From a virus: 34,175 nt of DNA. The position numbers and the translations under genes were made by a program. The notes below the pieces were generated by a model. The model ran no database searches, had not been told where the DNA came from, and was given only the letters and a program-made list of their open reading frames with translations. The stretch lies in IMG/VR virus record IMGVR_UViG_3300032307_000109, positions 1-34,175 of that record. One strand, written 5' to 3'. Below are positions 19,899-29,157 of the stretch, one piece after another (the first letter of the stretch is position 1; every line of letters starts with the position of its first letter).

Positions 19899-20374
19899 TT
19901 CTTGTCATCCTTTGCTCGACTGCCTTGAGACGAACCATAGAAGAAGCTCAGGAGTGTCGTAATCACACCACCAATAACAACGCCAAGGATAGTGTCAACG
20001 AAGCGCAGATTCTTTTCTGGAATGTCGGCAAAGGTAATGAAACCAATATACGCACAAGCCATGACAGCCCAGAAGGCAGCGAACAGATAAACAAAACGTC
20101 TCACAAGCCAATCCTCTGATTTCATTGCTGTCATTTGCATATCAGTGGCCCTCTGCCTGGACTTCTCGTCAAGTTCTGCCATGAACTCCTCATGTTTGGC
20201 AGCTTCAGCGTTCCACTTCTCGTAGTCCTCTTTGGTCGCTTCACCCTCGGGCTTTAGCTTGATGCCCATTTTCTGTTCAACGTAATCAACGCCCTTGTCC
20301 ATTACGGCATCAGCGACTTTGTGCATATTGTTCTGGATCAAGCCAGAAACGATTGAGGCAATGACGGGCAGCAT
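19895..20374 (-). CDS. Holin of the 3TM-like superfamily
   Basis: The 159-residue protein has a helical N-terminus (LPVIASIVSGLIQNNMHKVA), a charged middle (EGEATKEDYEKWNAEAAKHE), and two hydrophobic segments near 94-116 (VYLFAAFWAVMACAYIGFIT) and 126-146 (ILGVVIGGVITTLLSFFYGS), ending basic (RAKDDKK). This matches the Holin_3TM-type phage holins and it precedes the endolysin. It would permeabilise the inner membrane at lysis. Confidence 0.82.
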   Translation of the reverse strand: MLPVIASIVSGLIQNNMHKVADAVMDKGVDYVEQKMGIKLKPEGEATKEDYEKWNAEAAKHEEFMAELDEKSRQRATDMQMTAMKSEDWLVRRFVYLFAAFWAVMACAYIGFITFADIPEKNLRFVDTILGVVIGGVITTLLSFFYGSSQGSRAKDDKK

Positions 20375-20661
20375 TATTCATTCTCCTCTTGGGCTTTTTT
20401 CTCAGCATAAGACGATACAGCTTTGCGACCAGAGATGCCGCCAAGAGTACCCACACCCATAAATGCCACGGCTTTAAGGATTTCAAGGAACACAGCGTCA
20501 ATCGGAGCCAGCACCTCAGACTGTTCCTCAAAGGCAATGGCGTACAAAACACCAAAAGCGATACCTAGAACCAGAAGGGTCACAGACTTGACCACAAAGG
20601 CCCAGACTCGGACTTCAATCTCATCAGGGGTCAAGCCCTCATAACTGTGTTTGCGAAACAT
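20374..20661 (-). CDS. Two-span membrane protein, second holin or antiholin candidate
   Basis: The 95 residues show spans near 24-46 (SVTLLVLGIAFGVLYAIAF) and 57-79 (AVFLEILKAVAFMGVGTLGG) and a charged tail (AEKKAQEENE). It is coupled to the holin gene by TAATG. Size and position suggest an accessory holin or antiholin. Confidence 0.7.
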   Translation of the reverse strand: MFRKHSYEGLTPDEIEVRVWAFVVKSVTLLVLGIAFGVLYAIAFEEQSEVLAPIDAVFLEILKAVAFMGVGTLGGISGRKAVSSYAEKKAQEENE

Positions 20662-20671
20662 GATTTTCCTT

Positions 20672-20824
20672 TCAAAGTCCTATGTAATCAAAGAAGCCTT
20701 CAACGATCTTGTCTGCAATCTCTACCGGGAGGTATGGCAGTAAGCTGAACACAAACCACCCACACCAAATATAGCAAGAGAGTGTCATCCACCTCATAAG
20801 ATTCTTGATGAACTCTTCCCACAC
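20672..20824 (-). CDS. 50-residue membrane peptide
   Basis: A GTG at 20824 follows two bases after the previous stop; an internal ATG at 20797 is the alternative start. The peptide begins MWEEFIKNLMRWM, has a hydrophobic stretch (SCYIWCGWFVFSLLPYL) and ends EGFFDYIGL. It is one of several tiny membrane proteins of this lysis region. Confidence 0.5.
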   Translation of the reverse strand: MWEEFIKNLMRWMTLSCYIWCGWFVFSLLPYLPVEIADKIVEGFFDYIGL

Positions 20825-20825
20825 A

Positions 20826-21323
20826 TCACTTCCAGCAACTTGGAGAACCTGTCTTGCAGCTATCCATCAGTTCAAAAAACCCCCAAGTGAAGAAAATGCC
20901 AAGAACAGCAGCAATTCCGATGGCAATGAAAACTTCTGTTATTTCTTGATTGCGAATCTCACGCTGTCTTTCTCTGGCTTTCTCACGCCTGGCTTCTGCA
21001 ATATCCTCGGCGTTCATCTCAGCAACGCGCTTTTGGATATTGTTCCAAACGTCCATATTGTTAGACGAGAAGAACAAGCCTTTTAGTTGTTCTTCAAAGT
21101 CCTTTTGAGCCTTGATAGCCAGTTCAATCTCAATGGCCTTGCCCATGTTTGAGCCGCCAGCTTTCTTGGCTTCACGGGCTGCTTTAGTGGCGTTGTGTTT
21201 GGCATCAAAGTATTTGCCAATTAGAGGGCCAAGGCTTGCCACATCGTCAACAGTGGACGATGCCTTCTTTATCATGTCCACTGCCGCACTGACAGCAGCC
21301 ATAGCGGTCATTGGATCGATCAT
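20826..21323 (-). CDS. Membrane-anchored helical phage protein, 165 aa
   Basis: The N-terminus MIDPMTAMAAVSAAVDMIKK is amphipathic; the middle is charged coiled coil (EARREKARERQREIRNQ) and a single span comes near the end (VFIAIGIAAVLGIFFTWGFF), with two cysteines behind it. I recall similar proteins near lysis genes of podoviruses and other phages, without proven function. A spanin-like or internal role is possible. Confidence 0.75.
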   Translation of the reverse strand: MIDPMTAMAAVSAAVDMIKKASSTVDDVASLGPLIGKYFDAKHNATKAAREAKKAGGSNMGKAIEIELAIKAQKDFEEQLKGLFFSSNNMDVWNNIQKRVAEMNAEDIAEARREKARERQREIRNQEITEVFIAIGIAAVLGIFFTWGFFELMDSCKTGSPSCWK

Positions 21324-21326
21324 ACC

Positions 21327-21401
21327 TCACCCCACTACAACAAGGGCAACCTGAAGAAGCCACCACAAAACAACGATGCCAATGGCTATTTTAACTTTCA
21401 C
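21327..21401 (-). CDS. 24-residue membrane peptide
   Basis: The GTG at 21401 overlaps the previous stop (GTGA) with GAGG five bases upstream. The peptide MKVKIAIGIVVLWWLLQVAL is nearly all hydrophobic. It may be a real micro-protein of the lysis block. Confidence 0.45.
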   Translation of the reverse strand: MKVKIAIGIVVLWWLLQVALVVVG

Positions 21402-21490
21402 ACTATTACCTCGACCATAACTTTTACAGTCCAGATAACAATGCCAACTATGAAGACCGCCGCGACCAAAGCCTCGGCGTAGTCTCTCAT
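21398..21490 (-). CDS. 30-residue membrane peptide
   Basis: The ATG at 21490 overlaps the stop of the 59-residue gene (ATGA). The peptide MRDYAEALVAAVFIVGIVIW has one hydrophobic span and ends VKVMVEVIV. It is tightly coupled to both neighbours. Confidence 0.5.
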   Translation of the reverse strand: MRDYAEALVAAVFIVGIVIWTVKVMVEVIV

Positions 21491-21666
21491 TTGAGTATCC
21501 AGACAGCAGAAAAGATAGTCCCGCCCATAGACAGGAGCATCACCCCTGCTGTCTTCAGCATAATGCCTTCAATACGCTTGAGGCGAGCATTGATTTGCTC
21601 ATAACGGATGGCACAGACTTCTTCATGTGTTGATAGTCGTGCGTCTGTTGCATCAATGTTCGCCAT
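21487..21666 (-). CDS. Small coiled-coil plus membrane span protein, 59 aa
   Basis: GGGAG stands six bases before ATG 21666. The first half is a coiled coil (DARLSTHEEVCAIRYEQINA, RLKRIEG) and the end is a span (GVMLLSMGGTIFSAVWILK). This architecture, common as a small phage protein near lysis genes, has been linked to holin-like function (hemolysin XhlA-like). Confidence 0.72.
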   Translation of the reverse strand: MANIDATDARLSTHEEVCAIRYEQINARLKRIEGIMLKTAGVMLLSMGGTIFSAVWILK

Positions 21667-21669
21667 TTA

Positions 21670-21975
21670 TCACTCCCAGGGTGTGCCGCTTGCCACTTTA
21701 GGAGCTTTCTGGTCAGCAATGTTAGCCGCCAGAGCAGCATCCACAGCAGCCACGCCTTCTTCGCCCAAAGAGTCCTTGACCCACTGAACAACAGCGGCTT
21801 CTGTCAGTTGAGAATAAGGGACGTAGTTGATACCGTCTTCTTTGGTGAAGCTGGCTGTGCTGTATGTTGAGGCAGTGTGTTCACCGTCAACTTGGCTTGC
21901 GTTCCAGTGGACTACACGGACAAATCCTGAGTCAGTGTCACGGTCGAGGTTTGAGATTTTCCAAGTGGTGGTCAT
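21670..21975 (-). CDS. Tail-fibre-associated small protein, 101 aa
   Basis: The protein begins MTTTWKISNLDRDTDSGFVR and contains VVHWNASQVDGEHTASTYS and PYSQLTEAAVVQWVKDSLGE, ending ASGTPWE. Similar proteins occur behind tail-fibre genes of cyanophage- and marine-type phages. A chaperone or accessory role is inferred from position only. Confidence 0.7.
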   Translation of the reverse strand: MTTTWKISNLDRDTDSGFVRVVHWNASQVDGEHTASTYSTASFTKEDGINYVPYSQLTEAAVVQWVKDSLGEEGVAAVDAALAANIADQKAPKVASGTPWE

Positions 21976-21984
21976 GGTGGTTCC

Positions 21985-23895
21985 TTAGTTAGATTCGAGG
22001 GCTGCGACACGGGCAGTCAGCGCTGTAATGATGGCTTGCTGTTCTTGGACGGCTGCGGTCAGGGTAGCCACAAGGAAGCTGGTGTCCACCATCTGCGGCT
22101 TGATGGAGCCATCTTTGTTCACTGCATCTTTGTCACCATGAACAGCATCTGGGCAGACTTCTGCCAATTCATGGGCAATAAAGCCTTGACCATCAGAACC
22201 ATCAGCTTTCCATTTCCATGTAACTGGTTTCAAGGCTTGAACTTTTTCCAATGCGCCTGTCATCGGAACGATTTCATCCTTGAGTCGATAATCCGAACCA
22301 GAGCCATAAGTGGTAGTAGTCCCGGATATGGTGATAGAACCTGCCTGAGCACCAGCAGAATTCACAAACTGAATCATTGCTTGGTTGCCAAAGACATCTC
22401 TTATGGCAATGCCCCACAGACCGGAAGCTGTCACTGTATTGATCCGTCCGTTATTGAAAGTCGTAGACCCCACCAGCAAGTTACCGCTGGTGTCGATGAC
22501 TGCGCGAGTAGCTCCACCGGCTGTGGCAATCTGAAAACCGCCACCAGTCACGCCGCCAATGAAGAAATCACTGGATGTGTTTGTGTCGTTGATGCGAATA
22601 CCGCCAAGCAAAAAGTTGCTCGCACTGTTGCCAACAACATGGATTGGAGAACTTGGCGATGTAGTACCAACCCCAAGCCGCCCACTCGCATCCAGCGTCA
22701 TTGCCTGAGTGAAGCTAATAGCGTTACCTGCTGTGCCGGAGGGGGCGGTGAACCACTGGTGTTGGCCGTTGAAAGCAGCAACGTACAATCCTGCTGCTGC
22801 GGTGCTGATGTACTTCCACCCTGAATTAAATTGTGCGTTTTGCGAAATAATTGAAGAACTGTCTCCGGCACTTACAAAGCCTGCGCGTGTTCCGATCTGA
22901 AACGCTTTCCAACTACTATCCCAAGCACTCGGAGTAACTCCCAAGCCGAGGTTGCCGGAGGAGTTGAATGTCATTACATCACCAGTGCCGTGCTGAATAA
23001 TGCCCAGCCCTGTCCCGTTTGGCGTCAACGTCAAGTAAACGTTTTGGTTTGCACCAGTAGTTCCAACCTCAAGCTGACCATAAGACGATTGAGCAAAGAA
23101 CTTGGCAATTTTCTGGCTTGCCCCAATAACGTCCAACTTCACTCCCGGCGAACTCGTCCCAATACCCAGACCTGTGGAGGTCAGGCGCATTTGTTCGTTT
23201 AGGTTTATATTGAATGAAATCGGGTGATTTGAAACCGAGCCAATCCCGACAACTCCAGATGAAAATTGGTTTGCGCCAAAGATTGCATCAGTTGTACTAA
23301 CAACACTGCGGAATGAGCCAGCATTTCTAACGCCTCCGGTTGTTGCCAAATCAACACCATCAAACGTCAGCGCACTCCCCGTAGTCAGGACTTTGGAGCC
23401 GTTCAGGTAGGCCACACCGTTAGCTGTGCCAGCGTTATGCGTAACAGCACCAGAGGTTGTCAGTGTGGTGAAAGCACCAGTGTTTGCTGTTGTAGCGCCA
23501 ACAGTACCATTAATGTTGATAGAGGCAGTGCCTGTCAGGTTTGTCACAACACCTGATGAAGGAGTGCCAAGAGCAGGAGTCACCAGCGTTGGGCTGTTTG
23601 ACAGCACCATGTTGCCAGTACCAGTTACTGCGTTGCTTAGGGTTACGCCACCGTATGTCAAAGCACCAGTGGCCGACAAGGTAGTGAAAGCACCAGCAGC
23701 CGCTGTAGTAGTACCCACAGGGCCGTTAAACGAGTCACCAGCAGTGCCAGCTTGGAAGTCCTTGAGTTGGGACATTAACTCACGGATAGCGTTGTTAATG
23801 CCGCTTGGAGCGCATCCTTCAGCAATGTTGATGCCGTCAATGTCAGTGTTGTTTCCAGGTGTGCTGGAAAATTCTGAAATCTTTGTCTTTGCCAT
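21985..23895 (-). CDS. Tail fibre or spike with S74 intramolecular chaperone
   Basis: The 636-residue protein starts MAKTKISEFSSTPGNNTDID and has a region of beta repeats with phrases such as TTAAAGAFTTLSATGAL, GTPSSGVVTNLTGTAS and TTANTGAFTTLTTSGAV (about 55-170), typical of trimeric fibre shafts. The last about 100 residues (SDYRLKDEIVPM from 534, ending VAALESN) form a peptidase S74 chaperone with the expected cleavage at Ser534. It binds the host receptor and the chaperone assists trimer folding. GGAG is near ATG 23895. Confidence 0.9.
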   Translation of the reverse strand: MAKTKISEFSSTPGNNTDIDGINIAEGCAPSGINNAIRELMSQLKDFQAGTAGDSFNGPVGTTTAAAGAFTTLSATGALTYGGVTLSNAVTGTGNMVLSNSPTLVTPALGTPSSGVVTNLTGTASININGTVGATTANTGAFTTLTTSGAVTHNAGTANGVAYLNGSKVLTTGSALTFDGVDLATTGGVRNAGSFRSVVSTTDAIFGANQFSSGVVGIGSVSNHPISFNINLNEQMRLTSTGLGIGTSSPGVKLDVIGASQKIAKFFAQSSYGQLEVGTTGANQNVYLTLTPNGTGLGIIQHGTGDVMTFNSSGNLGLGVTPSAWDSSWKAFQIGTRAGFVSAGDSSSIISQNAQFNSGWKYISTAAAGLYVAAFNGQHQWFTAPSGTAGNAISFTQAMTLDASGRLGVGTTSPSSPIHVVGNSASNFLLGGIRINDTNTSSDFFIGGVTGGGFQIATAGGATRAVIDTSGNLLVGSTTFNNGRINTVTASGLWGIAIRDVFGNQAMIQFVNSAGAQAGSITISGTTTTYGSGSDYRLKDEIVPMTGALEKVQALKPVTWKWKADGSDGQGFIAHELAEVCPDAVHGDKDAVNKDGSIKPQMVDTSFLVATLTAAVQEQQAIITALTARVAALESN

Positions 23896-23911
23896 GATTT
23901 ACTCCGTTAAT

Positions 23912-25687
23912 TTATGGGCGATAGGTCAGCGACTCATTGACCAGCTTTTGCAACGCTTTTTGTCTTGCCGATTCTTCTGCGTACCTTGTTGCAGAACCAA
24001 CACCGGGAATACGAGAAAGAGGAGACTTGTTGACGTTCTCAAGAGCGCGAATCAATGCGCTGGATGTGTTTGAATAATTGGCAGTGCCGGGAACAGAACT
24101 GTAAACATCAAGCATCACATCGCGCAAATTTCTGATTTCTTCAGCGCCTTTCTTGCCAAAGATGTAATCCAATTTCCCATCAGCATCCAAGTCTCTGACG
24201 ATTGTGTTCATTCGTGCAGCAGAAGGAATTGGCGCACCATTCGCATCACGCTGAGTGCTTCTTGTCACTTGGTCACGAATGTAATCAAGCGTTTGGCCCT
24301 GCAACTCTCTCCATGCCTGTTGACCTTGTGTGCCGCCCTTTTTGAGCAGTACAGCAATGTTGCGAGTGTCATCAAAGCTACCCTTAAGGACAGCAAACTC
24401 AAACACATCCTCAAGAGCAACAGCACGATCTGTAGTTCCAGGCTTTTTACTAAGCAACCTATCTACAGCGGCTGCATCCTCAAATTGACGAGCGTACTGA
24501 ACACGCATTTGACGAGCTTGACGATACAAGTCGCCGCCAGCACCTTCTGTGCTTTGGTTTATCAAAGCCTTCAAGTCTTTACCTTGCACCTCGTTAGGCG
24601 TGTTTGGTTGAGCGTTCCTGTTGATAAACTGGTACACATCCTCAAGCGCATCAATTGTCACCATGCCAGTGTTGCTAGGATCATTCTTCTTAAGCTGATC
24701 TTCAACAGCACCAAGAATTGGAGCCAACTTTTCTTTTACAGTTGGCCCTTGCTCGTTAATGTAAGCAATCAGGTTGTCATAAGGAACCATTGCTTTTGTT
24801 TCGCCAGATTGTCTTGCCAACTCATAAGCATCGTTGACCTTCTTTTTGGCCTCTTTTGCTTGTTTGACAAGCGCGGCGTCAACAATTTTGCCAACAGGAC
24901 GCAGCAAACCAGACATTTCAGCGCCAGTTGCAGTCGTGTATGCGTCAAAGTTTCTCAGAATGTTCTGGTTAGTTTCGATCTGGCGTTTCAGCAGTGGAGA
25001 GCCAACAGTCTCTGGGTATGTCTTTGCTGTTTCAATTTCAAACTGTTGTGCGCCTGGCTGACGAGTTGCTTGACCCTTTGTCAACTCCACAGGAACTCGC
25101 AACTCTTGGCCGCGAATCTGTCTTTGAATGGCTTTGCCAGTTTCAGCAGAACCCATGCCAATCATTGGTTGCACTGGCTCTTGCGAACGGATGACGTTCA
25201 AAACCTCGTTAAGAGTTGTTGGCGCTCTAGCAGCTTGTGTAGAAACAGCCTGTCCAGCCTGTCGTGTGGTTCCAGTAGCCAATGGCTGAAAAGACACAGC
25301 ACCCGGCATAAAAGGAGGAATCTTTGTTGCTTCAGCACCACGACCAACAGCCTCCAAAACATTCTGTGCTGTTTGAGTGCGAGGCTGATATTGGATGTTC
25401 GAGGCGACTTGTCTTTGGAACTCAGGGCTAACAGCGCCAGCCAAATATGTCAGAGGGCCAGTTGCGATGTTTGCCGCAAGTGCGAAAGGCGTTTCAACTA
25501 GACCACGAACTCTGTCAGCCACAGTTTGCTCAGGTTCAACCGTAGGCGCTGTTACAGCACCAGGCTCAACAGGGATTTGCCCAGCACTGCCAGCGGAAAG
25601 CATCCGCAAGGCGGCATCAGACATAGATGCGAAATCGTTATTCGCAAGCGCCCTTAAGTCTTTATCTGACAGTTTGCTCAAGTCCAT
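23912..25687 (-). CDS. Putative internal virion/ejection protein, 591 aa
   Basis: The protein starts MDLSKLSDKDLRALANNDFA and is highly helical. It includes an A/G/P-rich segment (residues 60-100: ALAANIATGPLTYLAGAVS) and a long K/E-rich region. There is no enzymatic motif. Large helical proteins between hub and fibre genes in podoviruses are usually internal core or DNA-ejection proteins. It starts within the stop of the preceding gene (TAATG). Confidence 0.75.
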   Translation of the reverse strand: MDLSKLSDKDLRALANNDFASMSDAALRMLSAGSAGQIPVEPGAVTAPTVEPEQTVADRVRGLVETPFALAANIATGPLTYLAGAVSPEFQRQVASNIQYQPRTQTAQNVLEAVGRGAEATKIPPFMPGAVSFQPLATGTTRQAGQAVSTQAARAPTTLNEVLNVIRSQEPVQPMIGMGSAETGKAIQRQIRGQELRVPVELTKGQATRQPGAQQFEIETAKTYPETVGSPLLKRQIETNQNILRNFDAYTTATGAEMSGLLRPVGKIVDAALVKQAKEAKKKVNDAYELARQSGETKAMVPYDNLIAYINEQGPTVKEKLAPILGAVEDQLKKNDPSNTGMVTIDALEDVYQFINRNAQPNTPNEVQGKDLKALINQSTEGAGGDLYRQARQMRVQYARQFEDAAAVDRLLSKKPGTTDRAVALEDVFEFAVLKGSFDDTRNIAVLLKKGGTQGQQAWRELQGQTLDYIRDQVTRSTQRDANGAPIPSAARMNTIVRDLDADGKLDYIFGKKGAEEIRNLRDVMLDVYSSVPGTANYSNTSSALIRALENVNKSPLSRIPGVGSATRYAEESARQKALQKLVNESLTYRP

Positions 25688-27081
25688 TAACGACCTCCCC
25701 TTTGACGGCGTGCAAGCTCGGCAGCGGCTTGGGCTGCCAAATCACCAGCAGCAGGAGGCGCTGGAACTTGCCCTTGGTCAATAAACTTACCGCCAGGGCC
25801 AGCAGAAATCCTCATACCTTTAATCGCTGCTTCTCGTGCCAATTGCTTTTGACGCACAACTTCTGGTGGCTCACCAGGAGCAGGGAAGTAAGTTTTCTCA
25901 GCCGTTGCGTATTCAGTTGCAGCGATAGACGCGCCAGATTCCTTGCGCAAAAGTGCTGTAATGAAGTTTGTGCGAGCCTGAATGACTTTTTGTTGCTCTG
26001 GACTCAATCCACCCAAAATGCTTGGCAATACGTTGAAGACGTTATCAGAGCCACGACCAAGAGACTCGCCAATCAAAGGAACAGCACTAAGTGTTCCAGT
26101 AACGCCAGCGCGAATCTTGCCAGTATCTTTCAAACCAGCATCCTCTAATGGCTTAAGAATCTGATCGGCTTGCACCATCCTCAAACCATAAGTTACGGCA
26201 TTGCCTTGGCCCTCCGTCAGTGCGCCAGAACCTTTGCCCATAACTGGTTTGCCGTTCTGCATCAATGGCGACAAAGCGCCAGTGCGAGGGTTCAACAGTT
26301 GAACACCATTCTCTGTCTCAACAGTTTGCAATGAAACTGGCCCTTCAGGTGCGCGGCCTTTTGGCAACCGCAAAACCTCTTTGCCATCTTGAATCCCAAT
26401 AACCACGTTGCCCAAATCTTGGAACTGAATCGGCTGACGTTTTTGAGCGCCGACAGCAACTTGCCTTGTTTCGCCAGTAAACGGATCACGCTCAAACTGT
26501 GTAGCGCCTTCAGCAAGTGAGAAGGTTTCAGGGCGCATTGCCTTTTGCGCTGCAACCAAGTCAGTCAAGGTTTTACGGCCTTGTGGGCTTGCCATCAAAG
26601 CAGGAGCCAGAGACTGAAGATCAAGGCCAGCAGCACGAGCCTGAACAGGAGCCGTAGCACCAGGCATCATGTTGCCCTCATCGTCCATGATCGGCATCTG
26701 AGTTGCTTCACCATAGAACTGAGCAGGAGCAGCGGCCTGAGCAGGTTGGAACGATGCAGCCACAGCACGGTCAATCAGTTGCTGACGGGCCAAGGCATCT
26801 TCTTCCAGCTTACGTTTACGCAATGCGTCTTTCAGTTGTACGCCTTGGAACTGCTCTTGCAGTTGGTTTTGCATGGCGTTTTTGTACGCTTGGCTACCTT
26901 GCTGTAGGCCACGCACGATTGACAGCCCTGTAGGGCCACCAGACAGCAAAGAACCAGCCAAGGAATACAAAGCCTGAGCCTGAGCATCATCACGGCTACG
27001 CTGGATGGCCTCTGGACTCATTCCCAAGAGACCAAGCGTATCAGTTCCGCTTGTGCCAAAAATGTCGAGTAGTCCGTTCAT
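25687..27081 (-). CDS. Putative internal virion/ejection protein, 464 aa
   Basis: The protein begins MNGLLDIFGTSGTDTLGLLG and has a segment SLAGSLLSGGPTGLSIVRGL, a helical Q-rich part, and a C-terminal ARTNFITALLRKESGASIAA followed by TEYATAEKTYFPAPGEPPEV. I recall this last signature in ejection-type proteins of marine and freshwater podoviruses. No transglycosylase catalytic motif is clear. Confidence 0.75.
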   Translation of the reverse strand: MNGLLDIFGTSGTDTLGLLGMSPEAIQRSRDDAQAQALYSLAGSLLSGGPTGLSIVRGLQQGSQAYKNAMQNQLQEQFQGVQLKDALRKRKLEEDALARQQLIDRAVAASFQPAQAAAPAQFYGEATQMPIMDDEGNMMPGATAPVQARAAGLDLQSLAPALMASPQGRKTLTDLVAAQKAMRPETFSLAEGATQFERDPFTGETRQVAVGAQKRQPIQFQDLGNVVIGIQDGKEVLRLPKGRAPEGPVSLQTVETENGVQLLNPRTGALSPLMQNGKPVMGKGSGALTEGQGNAVTYGLRMVQADQILKPLEDAGLKDTGKIRAGVTGTLSAVPLIGESLGRGSDNVFNVLPSILGGLSPEQQKVIQARTNFITALLRKESGASIAATEYATAEKTYFPAPGEPPEVVRQKQLAREAAIKGMRISAGPGGKFIDQGQVPAPPAAGDLAAQAAAELARRQRGGR

Positions 27082-27090
27082 AGTCAGTCC

Positions 27091-28302
27091 TTAACCGAAT
27101 TCCGACATACCAGAAAAATCGTATGGCGTATTAGTCATTCCAAAGCCACTAGAAGGCTGCGAGCGAAATCCAGTTAGGAAGTTGCGACCAGCGTTCCACA
27201 AGTTTCCTACGCCTTGAGCGCCACCAAGGTTTCGATACAAACCGCCAATCGTTGCAGCAGTTCCCAAGAGGTTTTGAAGACCTGATGTGTCTTGGTAGCC
27301 AGCAGTTGTCTGTTGGCCTTGACGGGTCAATGGGTTGCCATAGACGCTTGACAAGAAGGTAGCCAGATTCTGCTGCGGAGCGTTCTGTTGGAAGTTGAAA
27401 CGAGCAATGTCAGACTGAAGCTGTTGGCCTGTGTATCCCTCACGCAGTTGACCAGCGTTCAGCAGGTTCTGAATGTCTTGATAGTCAGCTTGCGACAAAC
27501 CGGGAGCCATTTGAGCCGCTGTAAGCTGACGAGCCACATCAGAAGCAAAGGTTTGACCAACACCACCAGTTGCAGCCAGTTGAGTCGCCAAGGCTTGCTG
27601 GTAGTTTTGACCCAAGCCAGTTGCGCCAGCCATTTGGTTAGCAATGTTCTGTTGAGCCAAAGCACCCAAGCGACCCTGTGCGGCTTCTTGCATACCACGC
27701 TCGGCTGCATAGTTTTGGAAAGCCAGTTGACCAGCAGTGTTAGCCAGTTGCTGTGCCAGTTGGTTGGAGGCTTGGCCTTGCAGGTTTTGCATCGCACCCG
27801 AACCAAATCGACCAGCACGAGAGGCTGCGCTAGAAACGTCACCAATGGCTCTTTGGAACTGCTGTGTAGCCGCCTGAGCAGCTGGGGCAAAAGCACCTTG
27901 AAAGAATGGGTTGCCACTCAGAAACTGACCACTTGCAGTCGCTTGTGTGCCAGCCATCGCTGGATTCACACTGCCACCCATCAAACCTGTAAAGAACTGG
28001 TTTGTAGGGCTTGAGGCTGCTTGACCATAGATGTTCTGATACATCTGAGCCGCAGGGCTTTGTTGGCCTTGAATAGCACCACCGACAGCACTTTGAGCAG
28101 CACGAAGCAGAGGATTGCCCTGCATGGCACGTTGTTCTAGGGCTTGCAGACCTGTTTGAGTAGTTTCAGAGGGGCGAACAAATGTGTCGCCAGTGAAGAA
28201 CTGAGGGCCACCAGCCTGGTAAAGACGTTGCGCCTCACCTAGTCCAAAGGACAAGAATGGCTGAATGGTTGGATCAACTTGTGTGGTTTGCGTAACCGCC
28301 AT
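27091..28302 (-). CDS. Gln/Ala/Gly-rich putative virion protein, 403 aa
   Basis: The protein has a DPTIQPFLSFGLGEAQRLYQ start and a long region rich in Q, A, G and N with helical repeats (AAQSAVGGAIQGQQSPAAQM, GASNQ-type runs). Similar proteins precede ejection proteins in Pelagibacter-type podoviruses. A structural or ejection role is inferred. AGGAG lies before ATG 28302. Confidence 0.75.
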   Translation of the reverse strand: MAVTQTTQVDPTIQPFLSFGLGEAQRLYQAGGPQFFTGDTFVRPSETTQTGLQALEQRAMQGNPLLRAAQSAVGGAIQGQQSPAAQMYQNIYGQAASSPTNQFFTGLMGGSVNPAMAGTQATASGQFLSGNPFFQGAFAPAAQAATQQFQRAIGDVSSAASRAGRFGSGAMQNLQGQASNQLAQQLANTAGQLAFQNYAAERGMQEAAQGRLGALAQQNIANQMAGATGLGQNYQQALATQLAATGGVGQTFASDVARQLTAAQMAPGLSQADYQDIQNLLNAGQLREGYTGQQLQSDIARFNFQQNAPQQNLATFLSSVYGNPLTRQGQQTTAGYQDTSGLQNLLGTAATIGGLYRNLGGAQGVGNLWNAGRNFLTGFRSQPSSGFGMTNTPYDFSGMSEFG

Positions 28303-28352
28303 GATTAACTCCTAAAAGTTGTGGATTCCATAGCGGGTGATCCGATGGAACC

Positions 28353-28379
28353 ATTATAGACATTTTTAGCCAATAACAA
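28353..28379 (-). promoter_or_regulatory. Candidate leftward promoter before the 28302 gene
   Basis: The minus strand of the 63-base gap has a perfect TATAAT (28358-28353) and TTGTTA (28379-28374) at 15 bases, four of six matches to a -35. The start codon is 51 bases downstream. This would add transcription of the ejection, fibre and lysis genes. The short spacer lowers confidence. Confidence 0.4.
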
Positions 28380-29157
28380 CATAGGCATACGTCTTGTTTG
28401 CTGTTGAATTTGCGAAATGGGTCAGGGTTGCTTCACCCTTAGTCTGTGCGCTGACATACACATGGGTATCAGCAGCAGGGGCAACGTACTGAGCTGTAAG
28501 AATCACGGCAGGAATTGCTGGCCTTGGAATACCTGTGTCGGCAGCGAAATGCTCCAAACTCACCCCAACATTAGAAACAGCGCCAGCGATCTCAACGTAA
28601 TCATTAGCCGCCAAGTCCAAAAAGATGTTCATTGAGCCAATCAGGTGGCTTGGGTCTCCAGTGCTTTTCCTTGCTGGCAAACCAAAACGACTTCCAGAGC
28701 GAACCACATCAGTGCCATTTATACGAAACCAAACATCAGCATACTGCCCATCGTTTGTGTTGTTTTGCAGTTGCAACGAATACTGGAAGTTGTAAATTCC
28801 AGCGTTTCTTACATTGATCCGTGTGGTGTTTGACAGGTAAACACCATTGCTTTCTTCTGTTGTGTCAAAAAGAACAACCGCTGTTGTCCCTGCACTTGGA
28901 GCAAGTTGGTCAGTGTTGTTTGAAAATGCCCCATAGGGCGCAGAATCAGCAAACGCCGCAGCACTGTAAGGCACAAGAATAATCTTACTGTCTCCACCAA
29001 TACGGCTGTCATAAATGGTTGTCGTTGTGGCATTACCTGTCGCCAGAGTGACAGTTCCAGTGTTGTTGGTCTTGCCGTTCATTATCCCGTTAACAACTTC
29101 AGCAATGGCCCGAGGGTCACTGCCAAAAGTCGGGAGTGTTCTAAACTGGACAGTCAT
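28366..29157 (-). CDS. Virion protein with jelly-roll-like domain, 263 aa
   Basis: The N-terminus carries TFGSDPRAIAEVVNGIMNGK and TNNTGTVTLATGNATTTTIY. The part from about 80 to 210 (GIYNFQYSLQLQN, YADVWFRINGTDVVRSGSRF, ANDYVEIAGAVSN) resembles C1q/TNF-like jelly-rolls of phage head or tail decoration. It probably binds the tail or host surface. Its ATG shares one base with the previous stop. Confidence 0.7.
   Translation of the reverse strand: MTVQFRTLPTFGSDPRAIAEVVNGIMNGKTNNTGTVTLATGNATTTTIYDSRIGGDSKIILVPYSAAAFADSAPYGAFSNNTDQLAPSAGTTAVVLFDTTEESNGVYLSNTTRINVRNAGIYNFQYSLQLQNNTNDGQYADVWFRINGTDVVRSGSRFGLPARKSTGDPSHLIGSMNIFLDLAANDYVEIAGAVSNVGVSLEHFAADTGIPRPAIPAVILTAQYVAPAADTHVYVSAQTKGEATLTHFANSTANKTYAYVVIG

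Noticed and set aside
24269-25501. 410-codon open frame on the plus strand
   Set aside because: It lies antisense to the 591-residue virion protein, its product is rich in L, S, C and R without domains, and no start signal or promoter is seen. It is a composition shadow.
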